Part shown: piece by piece, positions 1-7,804 of the stretch
How positions within the stretch are numbered: position 1 is the first letter of the stretch
Layout of the letters: every line of letters starts with the position of its first letter
Assembly (NCBI RefSeq): GCF_014836535.1
Contig: NZ_JACSQP010000003.1
Coordinates: forward strand, 132,956 to 196,955
Direction: 5' to 3'
DNA from: Microbacterium pullorum
GTDB lineage: Bacteria; Actinomycetota; Actinomycetes; Actinomycetales; Microbacteriaceae
DNA length: 64,000 nt
The notes under the pieces: generated by a model
The model's database searches: none
What the model was told of the DNA's origin: nothing
What the model saw: the letters and a program-made list of their open reading frames with translations, nothing else
Position numbers and translations under genes: made by a program

Positions 1-412
1 CTCCCGAGCGCAGTGCCTGGGCGATGGCGGAGTGCTCGGAGTCGACCGGCACGATCTGTCCGGGCGCGGCGATCGCCGTGACGAGGTCGCCGCCCACGAT
101 GAGCGACTCCTTGTTGGCGAGGGCGAGGGTGCGCCCCGCCTCGAGCGCCGCGATCGTGGGACCGAGCCCGACCGATCCGGTGATGCCGTTGAGCACCACA
201 TCGGCCTCGACATCCCGCACCAGCTGCTCGGCTTCGTCCGCGCCGAGCGCGGTGTGCTCGACTCCGAACTCCGCCGCCTGGCGGGCCATCGCCTCACGCT
301 GCGATCCGGCCGACAGACCGACGACATCGAACCGTCCCGGGTGGGCACGGATGACTTCGAGGGCCTGCGTGCCGATGGAGCCTGTGGAACCGAGGATGAG
401 AACGCGACGCAC
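1..412 (-). CDS. dxr: 1-deoxy-D-xylulose 5-phosphate reductoisomerase, N-terminal part
   Basis: Partial gene: the start is inside the window and the C-terminus runs off its left edge, leaving about 137 codons. The GTG start at 412 opens with [20 protein letters not shown], the dinucleotide-binding GSTGSIG loop of DXR. Further on come the family motifs NGITGSVGL and [11 protein letters not shown], and the active-site beginning [11 protein letters not shown] makes 2-C-methyl-D-erythritol 4-phosphate with NADPH in the MEP isoprenoid pathway in the cytosol. It lies directly downstream of the FKBP lipoprotein gene on the same strand, with a 15-base gap. The metal- and substrate-binding C-terminal domain cannot be checked. 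Confidence 0.95.
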   Translation of the reverse strand, partial: MRRVLILGSTGSIGTQALEVIRAHPGRFDVVGLSAGSQREAMARQAAEFGVEHTALGADEAEQLVRDVEADVVLNGITGSVGLGPTIAALEAGRTLALANKESLIVGGDLVTAIAAPGQIVPVDSEHSAIAQALRSG

Positions 413-427
413 GCGCTCAGCCTACGG

Positions 428-1387
428 TCACTCGGTCGGCACCTGCTGGACGCCGAGGATGTCCACGACGAAAACGAGGGTCTGGCCCACGAGATCCTCA
501 TCGTTGATCTCACCCTCGCCGTAGGCGGTCGCCGGCGGCAGCACGGCGATGACCTGCGAGCCGACCTGCTGGCCCACCAGCGCGTCGGCGAAGCCCGGCA
601 CGACCTGGGTCGTGGTGAGGGTGGCGGGAGCGGAGCCCCAGCTCTGGTCGAAGACCTCGCCGGTGTTCCACGACACACCCTGGTACTGCACGAGCACGGC
701 ATCGCCCTCGGCGACGGTCGCGCCGTCGCCCTGCTTCAGCACCGCCAACTCGTACTCGGTGGGGGCGTCGCCCTCGGGAAGGGTCACGGTGGGCGCGCCG
801 TCCTCGGCGAGCTCGACCGTCGGCATCCCTTCGACCGGTTCCTGCTGCTCGCCCCACGCGGCCGTCGGCACGATGTCGAGCAGGTCGAGCACGTAGACCT
901 GCGCGCCGCTGCCGGTGGCCGTATCCGCGGGGAGGGTCACGGCGACGCGCGTGCCGACCGTGGCGCACCCGAGGAAGGCTCCGATGCTGGTTTCGGCGCT
1001 GATCTGCTGCGGGAGCACCTCGCTGCCGGCGTAGCCGATCGATCCGAGTTCGGTCGCCGTCTCGGCGTCCAGCCCGACGAAGGCCACGTTCACGAGGTCA
1101 CCCTCGGAGACCTGCTCGCCGTCGCCCTCGACGAGCACGGTGCTCTGGATGTCTTCGATCTCCAGTGGTGCCGAGAAGCTGACGGTGGGGACCTCCCCCA
1201 CCTCGCCCTCCGCCTCGACCGCGTCCGAGGCCGCACCGGCGGGCAGCTTCGCCTCGCAGAGCGCCCCTGATCCGGGGCTCGAGGTGTCCGTCGGCTCCGG
1301 CGAGCTGCTGCACCCGGCCAGGAGAACCACCGAAACGGCGGCGACGGACAGGGCGGCGAGTGGGCGGAAGCGCACGGGAATCCTCAC
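428..1387 (-). CDS. FKBP-type peptidyl-prolyl cis-trans isomerase lipoprotein
   Basis: A secreted lipoprotein. From the GTG at 1387 there is a short basic N-terminus, a hydrophobic stretch and a lipobox LLAGC, so lipid anchoring at about Cys26 is expected. The C-terminal ~110 residues are a typical FKBP domain: EGDAVLVQYQGVSWNTGEVF, then VVPGFADALVGQQVG, and a terminal TLVFVVDILGV strand. The first half (GDLVNVAFVGLD to VYVLDLLDIV) looks like a second, diverged FKBP fold, so the protein probably has two domains with only the last one active. It should assist folding of exported proteins at the cell surface. The start is uncertain: an in-frame ATG at 1414 would add 9 residues before the signal sequence, and neither has a strong ribosome-binding site. 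Confidence 0.88.
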   Translation of the reverse strand: MRIPVRFRPLAALSVAAVSVVLLAGCSSSPEPTDTSSPGSGALCEAKLPAGAASDAVEAEGEVGEVPTVSFSAPLEIEDIQSTVLVEGDGEQVSEGDLVNVAFVGLDAETATELGSIGYAGSEVLPQQISAETSIGAFLGCATVGTRVAVTLPADTATGSGAQVYVLDLLDIVPTAAWGEQQEPVEGMPTVELAEDGAPTVTLPEGDAPTEYELAVLKQGDGATVAEGDAVLVQYQGVSWNTGEVFDQSWGSAPATLTTTQVVPGFADALVGQQVGSQVIAVLPPATAYGEGEINDEDLVGQTLVFVVDILGVQQVPTE

Positions 1388-1488
1388 GGAAGATGGCAGG
1401 GGGAACTCCCCCATCTTGTCGCACTCTGCTCCGTCGCACCTGGGAGTCGCATGCGGCGGCCATGCCGGAGGGTGCATGCGAACGGGAG

Positions 1489-1494
1489 TAACCT
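1489..1494 (+). promoter_or_regulatory. -10 box of a leaderless plsC transcript
   Basis: TAACCT matches TANNNT and is followed by exactly six bases (CGACTG) and then the GTG start of the acyltransferase gene. There is no Shine-Dalgarno sequence before the GTG. This is the usual arrangement of a leaderless actinobacterial mRNA. Inferred from spacing only. Confidence 0.6.
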
Positions 1495-1500
1495 CGACTG

Positions 1501-2277
1501 GTGACCGTGCAGCAGCCCGAACCCGACGAGCAGACGACCGGTGAAGTGTCCGTTCCCGGCATCGGCCTGGCCTACGTCATCGGCCGGTGGGTCATCGCAC
1601 CGCTCGCGCGCCTGTTCTACTGGCCGCGCATCGAGGGCCGGGGGAACGTGCCGCGCAAGGGACCGGTGATCCTCGCGAGCAACCATCTGTCGTTCATCGA
1701 CTCGTTCGCCATCCCCATGGCCTCGCCCCGCCCGGTCCGGTTCCTCGCCAAGGCCAGCTACTTCGACGGCAAGGGGATCAAGGGCTGGTTCTCGCGCGAG
1801 TTCTTCTACGCCGTCGGCGCGTTCCCGGTGGAGCGCGGCGCCGGGCAGGCGGCATTGGACGCCCTCGACCAGCAGAAGCGCATGCTCGAAGCAGGATGGG
1901 CGACCGCGCTGTATCCCGAAGGCACCCGCTCGATCGACGGGCGTCTGTACAAGGGACGCACGGGCGTCGCCTTCCTCGCCCTGCAGACCGGTGCGCCGGT
2001 CGTGCCGGTGGGTCTCATCGGCACGAACGAGATCATGCCCGTCGGGGCGAAGTTCCCGCGGCTGCGGCCCCGCGTCACGGTGCGCTTCGGTGAGCCGCTG
2101 GACCTGTCGCACCACGGTCCGGCGTCGTCGGGTCGCGCGCGGCGGCTCGCCACAGACGAGATCATGGCCGCCATCCACGCACTGTCGGGTCAGGAACTCG
2201 CGAACGCGTACAACGAGGCACCCGCCCAGAACCCGGTGGAGCGCATCAGGCAGGTCCTTCCGCACGAGCGCCGCTGA
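1501..2277 (+). CDS. 1-acyl-sn-glycerol-3-phosphate acyltransferase (PlsC family)
   Basis: 258 residues from a GTG start. It carries the acyltransferase motifs in order: NHLSFID (NHX4D, residues ~61-67), FPVERG (~100) and YPEGTRS (~138-144), then PVVPVGLIGTNE. These define LPLAT enzymes that acylate lysophosphatidic acid at the membrane to give phosphatidic acid. An N-terminal hydrophobic segment (~residues 20-40) could associate with the membrane. The gene stands alone, facing the convergent OsmC gene ten bases downstream, and appears leaderless. Which lysolipid it uses cannot be read from sequence; Microbacteriaceae usually carry several paralogues. Confidence 0.9.
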   Translation: MTVQQPEPDEQTTGEVSVPGIGLAYVIGRWVIAPLARLFYWPRIEGRGNVPRKGPVILASNHLSFIDSFAIPMASPRPVRFLAKASYFDGKGIKGWFSREFFYAVGAFPVERGAGQAALDALDQQKRMLEAGWATALYPEGTRSIDGRLYKGRTGVAFLALQTGAPVVPVGLIGTNEIMPVGAKFPRLRPRVTVRFGEPLDLSHHGPASSGRARRLATDEIMAAIHALSGQELANAYNEAPAQNPVERIRQVLPHERR

Positions 2278-2286
2278 GGCGGTCGA

Positions 2287-2760
2287 TCAGGCCGCGACGG
2301 CGATGACCGGCTCGTGGCGCACCGGGAAGTTCACCGAGTTCGCGATGAAACACCACTCGTGCGCCTGCGCGTGCGCGGCGAGCGCGGCGACGGCCATCGA
2401 CGGGTCGGCGACGGTGACCTGCGGACGCAGCACGACCTCGCGGAACGCCCCACCACCACGGCCGTCCTCGACCATCACCCCGCTCGCCTCGTCGCGGTAG
2501 TCCGTCACCACGACGCCGACCTGAACGCACGCGTGCAGGTACGACAGCAGGTGACACTCCGACAGGGCCGCCAGCAGCAGGTCTTCGGGGTTCCACTTCG
2601 TGCGGTCGCCGCGGAAGGGTTTGTCGGCGGATGCCTCCAGCGTCGGTTTGCCGGCGATGGTGATCGTCACCGACCGGTCGTAGTCGCGGTAGCCACTCGT
2701 GCCGGTGCCGTGGTCGCCGGTCCACTGCGTCTGTACCAGGTAGCGGTGCTCACCGAACAT
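2287..2760 (-). CDS. OsmC family protein
   Basis: 157 residues. It has the OsmC/Ohr fold signature: a beta-rich N-terminus with the motif ITIAGKPTLEASADKPFRGD, then the helix WNPEDLLLAALSECHLLSYL carrying the first conserved Cys, and a second Cys in HEWCFIANSVNFPV. OsmC proteins reduce organic hydroperoxides through such a cysteine pair in the cytosol. This member belongs to the broader OsmC-like group rather than classical OhrA, so the substrate is not assigned. The ATG at 2760 is the natural start; longer open frames upstream have no coding support. It faces the divergent asparaginase gene. Confidence 0.85.
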   Translation of the reverse strand: MFGEHRYLVQTQWTGDHGTGTSGYRDYDRSVTITIAGKPTLEASADKPFRGDRTKWNPEDLLLAALSECHLLSYLHACVQVGVVVTDYRDEASGVMVEDGRGGGAFREVVLRPQVTVADPSMAVAALAAHAQAHEWCFIANSVNFPVRHEPVIAVAA

Positions 2761-2799
2761 TCCGTCAGTCTGCCACGCGGGCTGCACGCCCGGCGGCGC

Positions 2800-2805
2800 T
2801 AGGCT
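2800..2805 (+). promoter_or_regulatory. -10 box of a leaderless asparaginase transcript
   Basis: TAGGCT (TANNNT) lies three bases before an ATG (2809) and six bases before the following in-frame GTG (2812). Because the transcription start normally falls about six to seven bases after the -10 box, the GTG is the more likely leaderless start. Confidence 0.55.
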
Positions 2806-2811
2806 GGCATG

Positions 2812-3801
2812 GTGCCGCAGACGTTCTCCGCCCGTGATGCCGTGGAGCTCGCCGTGGTCGAGCGCAGCGGTTTCGTCGAGTCCCGACACACCGGCAGCGC
2901 CGTGGTGCTCTCCCCCGACGGGACGGTGCGCACCGCCCTCGGTGACGTCGACGCGCCGATCCTCCCCCGTTCCACCCTCAAACCGCTGCAGGCGCTGGGG
3001 TGTCTCACCGCGGGGGCCGAGCTCGACGGAGAACAGCTCGGTCTCGCCACCGCCAGCCACGCCGGCACCGACCGTCACGTCACGGTCGTGCGCGACATCC
3101 TGCACCGCGCCGGCGTGGGCGAAGACGACCTCGGCTGTCCCCCCGCCTGGCCGGGCGACACTGCGACCCGCGACGAGATCGTCCGCGAGCTCGGCACCCC
3201 GTCGCGCATCCGCATGAACTGCTCGGGCAAGCACGCCGCGATGATGCTCACGTGCACCGTGAACGGCTGGGACACCGAGACCTACCTCGACGTCAACCAC
3301 CCGCTGCAGATGCACATCCGCGAGGTCATCGAGCGTCTGACCGGCACCAAGCTCTCGATCACGGCGACCGACGGCTGCGGTGCCCCCGTGTACGGCATGA
3401 GCCTCACGGCGCTCGCCCGCGGCATCCAGCGCATCGCCACGTCCTCCGAGCGGTCCCCCTTCGCCCTGCACCGCCACGCCGCCACGCTCGTGCGCGCCGT
3501 GCGCGAGAACCCGTGGACGATCGACGGCGACGGCCGGCCCGACACCGTCGTCATCGACAAGCTCGGCGTCTTCGCCAAGACCGGCGCCGAGGGTGTGCTG
3601 GTGATGGCCGCACCCGATGGCACGACCGTCGCACTGAAGGTCCTCGACGGCAGCGCCCGGGCGGCGACGGTCGTCGCCCTCACCCTGCTGGTCCGGGCGG
3701 GGGCACTGCCTGCCGCGCAGGTGGCCCAGGTGCTCGGAGCCCTTCCGCTGACCGTCACCGGTGGCGGCAGAGACGTCGGAGCCATCCGCCCGACGGTGTG
3801 A
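2812..3801 (+). CDS. asparaginase (asparaginase II family)
   Basis: 329 residues, from the GTG at 2812 (an ATG one codon upstream is the alternative). It matches the actinobacterial/rhizobial asparaginase family unrelated to E. coli AnsA/AnsB. Signatures are RSTLKPLQALG near residue 55, the MNCSGKHAAMM motif near 140, TDGCGAPVYG near 185, and a C-terminal GGGRDVG. It hydrolyses L-asparagine to aspartate and ammonia, probably in the cytosol since no signal peptide is present. The next gene, 38 bases downstream on the same strand, encodes alanine dehydrogenase, so the pair looks like an amino-acid/ammonium catabolic unit. Confidence 0.88.
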   Translation: MPQTFSARDAVELAVVERSGFVESRHTGSAVVLSPDGTVRTALGDVDAPILPRSTLKPLQALGCLTAGAELDGEQLGLATASHAGTDRHVTVVRDILHRAGVGEDDLGCPPAWPGDTATRDEIVRELGTPSRIRMNCSGKHAAMMLTCTVNGWDTETYLDVNHPLQMHIREVIERLTGTKLSITATDGCGAPVYGMSLTALARGIQRIATSSERSPFALHRHAATLVRAVRENPWTIDGDGRPDTVVIDKLGVFAKTGAEGVLVMAAPDGTTVALKVLDGSARAATVVALTLLVRAGALPAAQVAQVLGALPLTVTGGGRDVGAIRPTV

Positions 3802-3839
3802 CGACGCCCTGACCCCGGGGCGCGGAAAAGGAGCGATCA

Positions 3840-4955
3840 ATGCGGATCTGCGTACCGACCGAGATCAAGAACAACGAGTACCGGGTGGCGCTGACCCCCG
3901 CCGGGGTGCACGACCTCGTCGCGTCGGGGCACGAGGTGTTCGTGCAGCGCGGCGCCGGCACGGGGTCGTCGATGACGGATGCCGAGTATGCCGCGGCCGG
4001 CGCGACGCTGCTGGACGACGCGGGCGAGGTGTGGGCCCGGGCGGAGCTGCTGCTGAAGGTCAAGGAGCCCGTCGCCTCGGAGTACGCGTACTTCCGGGAC
4101 GACCTCGTGCTGTTCACCTATCTGCACCTCGCGGCCGACCGCGCCCTCACCGAGCGGCTCGTGGCGGACGGGGTCACCGCGATCGCGTACGAGACGGTGC
4201 AGCTGCCGGGCGGCACCCTGCCGCTGCTCGCGCCGATGAGCGAGGTCGCCGGGCGCCTCGCCCCCATGGTGGGCGCGTCGACGCTGATGCGCTCTGCCGG
4301 CGGCATCGGGCTGCTGATGTCGGGGGTCCCCGGCACCCGCCCGGCACGGGTGACGATCATCGGCGGCGGCGTCGCCGGCGCCAACGCAGCGTATCTCGCC
4401 GCCGGCATGGGCGCCGACGTCACGATCTTCGACACCAACATGCAGCGCCTGCGGTTCCTCGACGACCACTTCCAGGGCCGGGTGAAGACCGCCGCCTCCA
4501 ACCCGCTCGACCTCGACGCCGCCGTGGTGTCCTCCGACCTCGTCGTGGGCTCGGTGCTCATCCCCGGGGCGAAGGCCCCCAAGCTCGTCACGAACGCGAT
4601 GGTGGCGCGCATGCGGCCGGGTTCGGTGCTGGTGGACATCGCCGTCGACCAGGGTGGCTGCTTCGAGGACAGCCGCCCGACGACGCACGCCGACCCCACC
4701 TTCCTCGTTCACGGCAGCGTCTTCTACTGCGTCGCCAACATGCCCGGCGCCGTGCCCAACACCTCCACCTCGGCGCTGACGAACGCCACGATGCCCTACA
4801 TCCGCCGCATCGCCGGGGTCGGCTGGCAGCAGGCGCTGCGCGCCGACCCGGCCCTGGCTGCGGGGCTGAACACGCACGGCGGCGCCGTCATCAATGCGGG
4901 CGTCGCGGCGGCGCACGGCGTCACACCTGCCCCGTTGCAGGACGCTCTCGGGTGA
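3840..4955 (+). CDS. ald: alanine dehydrogenase
   Basis: 371 residues, the family's usual length. It interconverts L-alanine and pyruvate plus ammonia with NAD. Visible features are the N-terminal VPTEIKNNEYRVALTP, the substrate-binding region LLKVKEPVASEYAYF (Lys near 74), the catalytic His in TYLHLAADRA (near 96), the NAD-binding loop IGGGVAGANAAYLAAGMGAD (near 178-195) and DIAVDQGGCFE (near 268). A clear ribosome-binding site (AAAAGGAG) sits 7 bases before the ATG. It probably shares a transcript with the asparaginase gene upstream. It ends four bases from the stop of the convergent dehydrogenase gene. Confidence 0.95.
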   Translation: MRICVPTEIKNNEYRVALTPAGVHDLVASGHEVFVQRGAGTGSSMTDAEYAAAGATLLDDAGEVWARAELLLKVKEPVASEYAYFRDDLVLFTYLHLAADRALTERLVADGVTAIAYETVQLPGGTLPLLAPMSEVAGRLAPMVGASTLMRSAGGIGLLMSGVPGTRPARVTIIGGGVAGANAAYLAAGMGADVTIFDTNMQRLRFLDDHFQGRVKTAASNPLDLDAAVVSSDLVVGSVLIPGAKAPKLVTNAMVARMRPGSVLVDIAVDQGGCFEDSRPTTHADPTFLVHGSVFYCVANMPGAVPNTSTSALTNATMPYIRRIAGVGWQQALRADPALAAGLNTHGGAVINAGVAAAHGVTPAPLQDALG

Positions 4956-4958
4956 GGG

Positions 4959-6182
4959 CTACGCCAGCTCGGTGATGCCCCACGGCGACCCGTGGCCCAC
5001 CGGGGCGGGGGCGGCGAGCAGGTCGAGGAAGGGGCGCGCGTCGAACGCCTCGGGGCCCCGCACGCCGGTCCCCGCCCACGCGCCCGAGGCGAGCAGCTCG
5101 AGGGCGATCACGGGATTCAGGGCCGTCTGCCAGACGACGGCCTGCGAGCGGTACTCCCGCATCGTGTCCGCGTTGTCGGCCACGTGATAGAGGTACGTCG
5201 AGCGCGGCTGCCCGTCTTTCCCCGTTCCGCGCACCCACACCCCGGCGCACGTCTTGCCGGTCATCCGGTCACCGAGGGTCGCGGGGTCCGGCAGCGCCGC
5301 GGCCACGACGTCGCGCGGGGACACCTGCACACCCTTGACCGTGAGGGGCTCGGTGCGGTCCAAGCCCACCTTGTGCAGCACCTGCAGCACCTGGATGAAC
5401 TCGTCTCCCAGCCCGTATTTGAAGGTGACGCGCTTGGCCTTGGTCCACCGTGGCATCAGCAGCACCTCCTCGTGCTCGACGTTGACGCACTCGACGGGCC
5501 CGATGCCCTCGGGGAAGTCGAACACCTCCGGCTCGCTGAAGGGGGCGGTGGTGTACCAGCCGCGGTCGCGTTCGAACACGACGGGCGGATTCAGGCATTC
5601 CTCGATCGTCGTCCAGATCGAGAAGGACGGCGCGAAGTCGTACCCCGCCACGACGAGGTTCGCCCCGTCGCGCACCCCGAGCTCGTCGATCTCGTCGAAC
5701 AGCTCATCCTCGGCGTAGCGGGCGAAGACATCCGAGAGCCCCGGCTCCACACCGATGCCGACGAGCGCGAGCAGCCCCGCCGCCTCCCAACGCTCGGCCT
5801 GGGCGAACTGCTCGTCGCCGAGCATGACGCCGGGAAGCTCGTACGGGCGCTCCGGGTGCGGGCGCGACAGGCTCATCGCCATGTCGAGGTACGTCGCCCC
5901 CGCCTCGAAGCAGCCGTCGAAGATGGGCATGACGAAGCGGGGATCCACCGCGTTGAGCACGTGGGTCGCGCCGTGGGCGCGGATGAGGGATGCCACCGAC
6001 GCGGCATCCGACGCATCCACCTGGGCGGCGGCGAGCCGGTCGTCACCCAGGTCGTCGACGAGCGCCTGCGGGCGTGCCGGGTCGTAGTCGGCGAGGACCA
6101 GGGTCTCGAAGAAGTCGCGGCGCACGGCGATGCGCGCCGCCGCCGACCCGACCCCGCCGGCACCGATGATGAGGATGCGCAT
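4959..6182 (-). CDS. saccharopine dehydrogenase family protein
   Basis: 407 residues starting MRILIIGAGGVGSAAARIAV, a Rossmann NAD(P)-binding site at the very N-terminus. LADYDPARPQALVDDL and an HVLNAVDPRFV segment follow, as in saccharopine dehydrogenase/carboxynorspermidine synthase-like proteins. A longer frame from 6212 exists but adds residues before the Rossmann motif and has no support. The exact reaction is not determined; family members join or split amino-acid or polyamine adducts reductively. The amino-acid permease gene ends 10 bases upstream on the same strand, so the pair probably forms an uptake-plus-metabolism operon. Confidence 0.85.
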   Translation of the reverse strand: MRILIIGAGGVGSAAARIAVRRDFFETLVLADYDPARPQALVDDLGDDRLAAAQVDASDAASVASLIRAHGATHVLNAVDPRFVMPIFDGCFEAGATYLDMAMSLSRPHPERPYELPGVMLGDEQFAQAERWEAAGLLALVGIGVEPGLSDVFARYAEDELFDEIDELGVRDGANLVVAGYDFAPSFSIWTTIEECLNPPVVFERDRGWYTTAPFSEPEVFDFPEGIGPVECVNVEHEEVLLMPRWTKAKRVTFKYGLGDEFIQVLQVLHKVGLDRTEPLTVKGVQVSPRDVVAAALPDPATLGDRMTGKTCAGVWVRGTGKDGQPRSTYLYHVADNADTMREYRSQAVVWQTALNPVIALELLASGAWAGTGVRGPEAFDARPFLDLLAAPAPVGHGSPWGITELA

Positions 6183-6192
6183 GATGCTCCGA

Positions 6193-7752
6193 TCAGGCCA
6201 GGCCGCCGTCAACCGAGCGCGAATAGTCGGCAGGGTCTTCGCGGACGAGCACGGGGGTGTCGCGGTTGAGGCTCTCGCCGCGGAAGAACGGCTTCGCGCG
6301 GGGGAAGGCGAACCAGATCAGCATCAGCACGACCCCGAACGCGAGCGATCCGATGCCGACGACGAAAGTCCCGCCGATGCCGAGCAGCACGGTGTAGCCG
6401 TAGTCGACGTCCCACATGTCGATCGCCGAGCGCACGAACGCCCAGGTCAGCATGAGCGAGCCGAGCAGGGGCAGCAGGCCGCGGTACAGGAACGACCGGG
6501 CCGAGCCGAACAGCTCGCGACGGAAGTACCAGACGCACGAGTAGCCGGTGACGGCGTAGTAGAACGCGATCGCGAGGCCGAGGGAGAGGATCGAGTCCTG
6601 CAGGATGTTGTCGCTGATGAGCGACATCGCCACGTAGTACGCCGACGCCACGACACCCATCACGAGCGTCGAGAACGACGGCGTCTTGTACGTCGGGTGC
6701 ACCCTGGCGAACCGGCGCGGCAGCGCCTTGTACGCCGCCATCGCGAGCGTGCCGCGGGCGGTGGGGAGGATCGTGGTCTGGGTGGACGACACCGCCGAGA
6801 CGAGCACGGCGACCACGAGCAGCCAGCCGACGGGGCCGAGCAGCCCGTCCTTGACGGCGAGGAAGAAGTCATCGGCGTTGGCCTCGTTGCCGAGCCCGGA
6901 GCCCCCCTCGCCGATACCGGCGTACATCATGGCAGCGACCGTGACACCGACGTAGGTGACGAGGAGGATGACGGTAGTCAGCAGCGCCGCGCGTCCCGGG
7001 ATGCGTTTGGGGTCCTTCGTCTCCTCGTTGAGGGCGAGGCAGGTGTCCCACCCCCAGTAGATGAACAGGGCCAGCAGCACCGCTTCGGCGAAACCCGATT
7101 CGTTGAACGCGCCGGTGTCGGTGACGAAGCCGAACGGGTTGAACCACGCCCAGTCGAATGCGGTGGGAGCCGGCGCGGTGCCGGCGAAGTAGTGCCACAG
7201 CGCCGCGACGACGAAGATCGCCAGCACGAGGTACTGCAGCCCCAGCAGCACGTTCTGGATGCGTTCGCCGATCTCCACCCCGCGCCAGCTGACCCACGTC
7301 ATCGCCGCGATGAACACCACGCCCAGCAGCACGACGCGCCAGTCGTTGTTCTCGAACTCCTGGCCCACGAGCGACCAGAAGTAGATCGAGGCGATCTGGG
7401 CGAGGTTGGCGAGCACGACCATGCCGGCCACGGCCACGCCCCACCCGCCCATCCAGCCCACCCAGGGCCCGAACGCCTTCGTCCCCCAGGTGAAGGTCGT
7501 GCCGCAGTCGGGCACGGCGTTGTTGAGCTCGCGGTAGGCGAAGGCGATGAACAGCATCGGGATGAACGCGAGCACGAACGCGATCGGCGCCTGCCCACCC
7601 ACCGCCAGCACGACCCAGCCGAGGGTCGCCACGAGTGAATAGACCGGCGCGGTGGAGGCGAGGCCGATGACCGTCGACCCCCACAGTCCGAGCGTTCCTG
7701 CCGCGAGCCCCTTGCCGTCGGGTCGGCTGAGGTCGATGGGCGTTGTCGTCAC
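6193..7752 (-). CDS. APC family amino acid permease
   Basis: 519 residues from the GTG at 7752 (VTTTPIDLSRPDGKG). About 12 hydrophobic segments begin with the family's GLWGSTVIGLASTAPVYSLV motif in TM1, and GTTFTWGTKAFGPWVGWMGG follows in the TM3 region. This places it in the amino acid-polyamine-organocation superfamily, importing an amino acid or polyamine across the cytoplasmic membrane. A TAATTT box lies seven bases before the GTG and no Shine-Dalgarno is visible, so the mRNA may be leaderless. Cotranscription with the saccharopine-dehydrogenase-like gene suggests a related substrate. The substrate itself cannot be told. Confidence 0.88.
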   Translation of the reverse strand: MTTTPIDLSRPDGKGLAAGTLGLWGSTVIGLASTAPVYSLVATLGWVVLAVGGQAPIAFVLAFIPMLFIAFAYRELNNAVPDCGTTFTWGTKAFGPWVGWMGGWGVAVAGMVVLANLAQIASIYFWSLVGQEFENNDWRVVLLGVVFIAAMTWVSWRGVEIGERIQNVLLGLQYLVLAIFVVAALWHYFAGTAPAPTAFDWAWFNPFGFVTDTGAFNESGFAEAVLLALFIYWGWDTCLALNEETKDPKRIPGRAALLTTVILLVTYVGVTVAAMMYAGIGEGGSGLGNEANADDFFLAVKDGLLGPVGWLLVVAVLVSAVSSTQTTILPTARGTLAMAAYKALPRRFARVHPTYKTPSFSTLVMGVVASAYYVAMSLISDNILQDSILSLGLAIAFYYAVTGYSCVWYFRRELFGSARSFLYRGLLPLLGSLMLTWAFVRSAIDMWDVDYGYTVLLGIGGTFVVGIGSLAFGVVLMLIWFAFPRAKPFFRGESLNRDTPVLVREDPADYSRSVDGGLA

Positions 7753-7804
7753 AGTGCCGAAATTATGCCCGTCCGCCGGTGCGGTCAAGCATGGGTTTCG
7801 CACC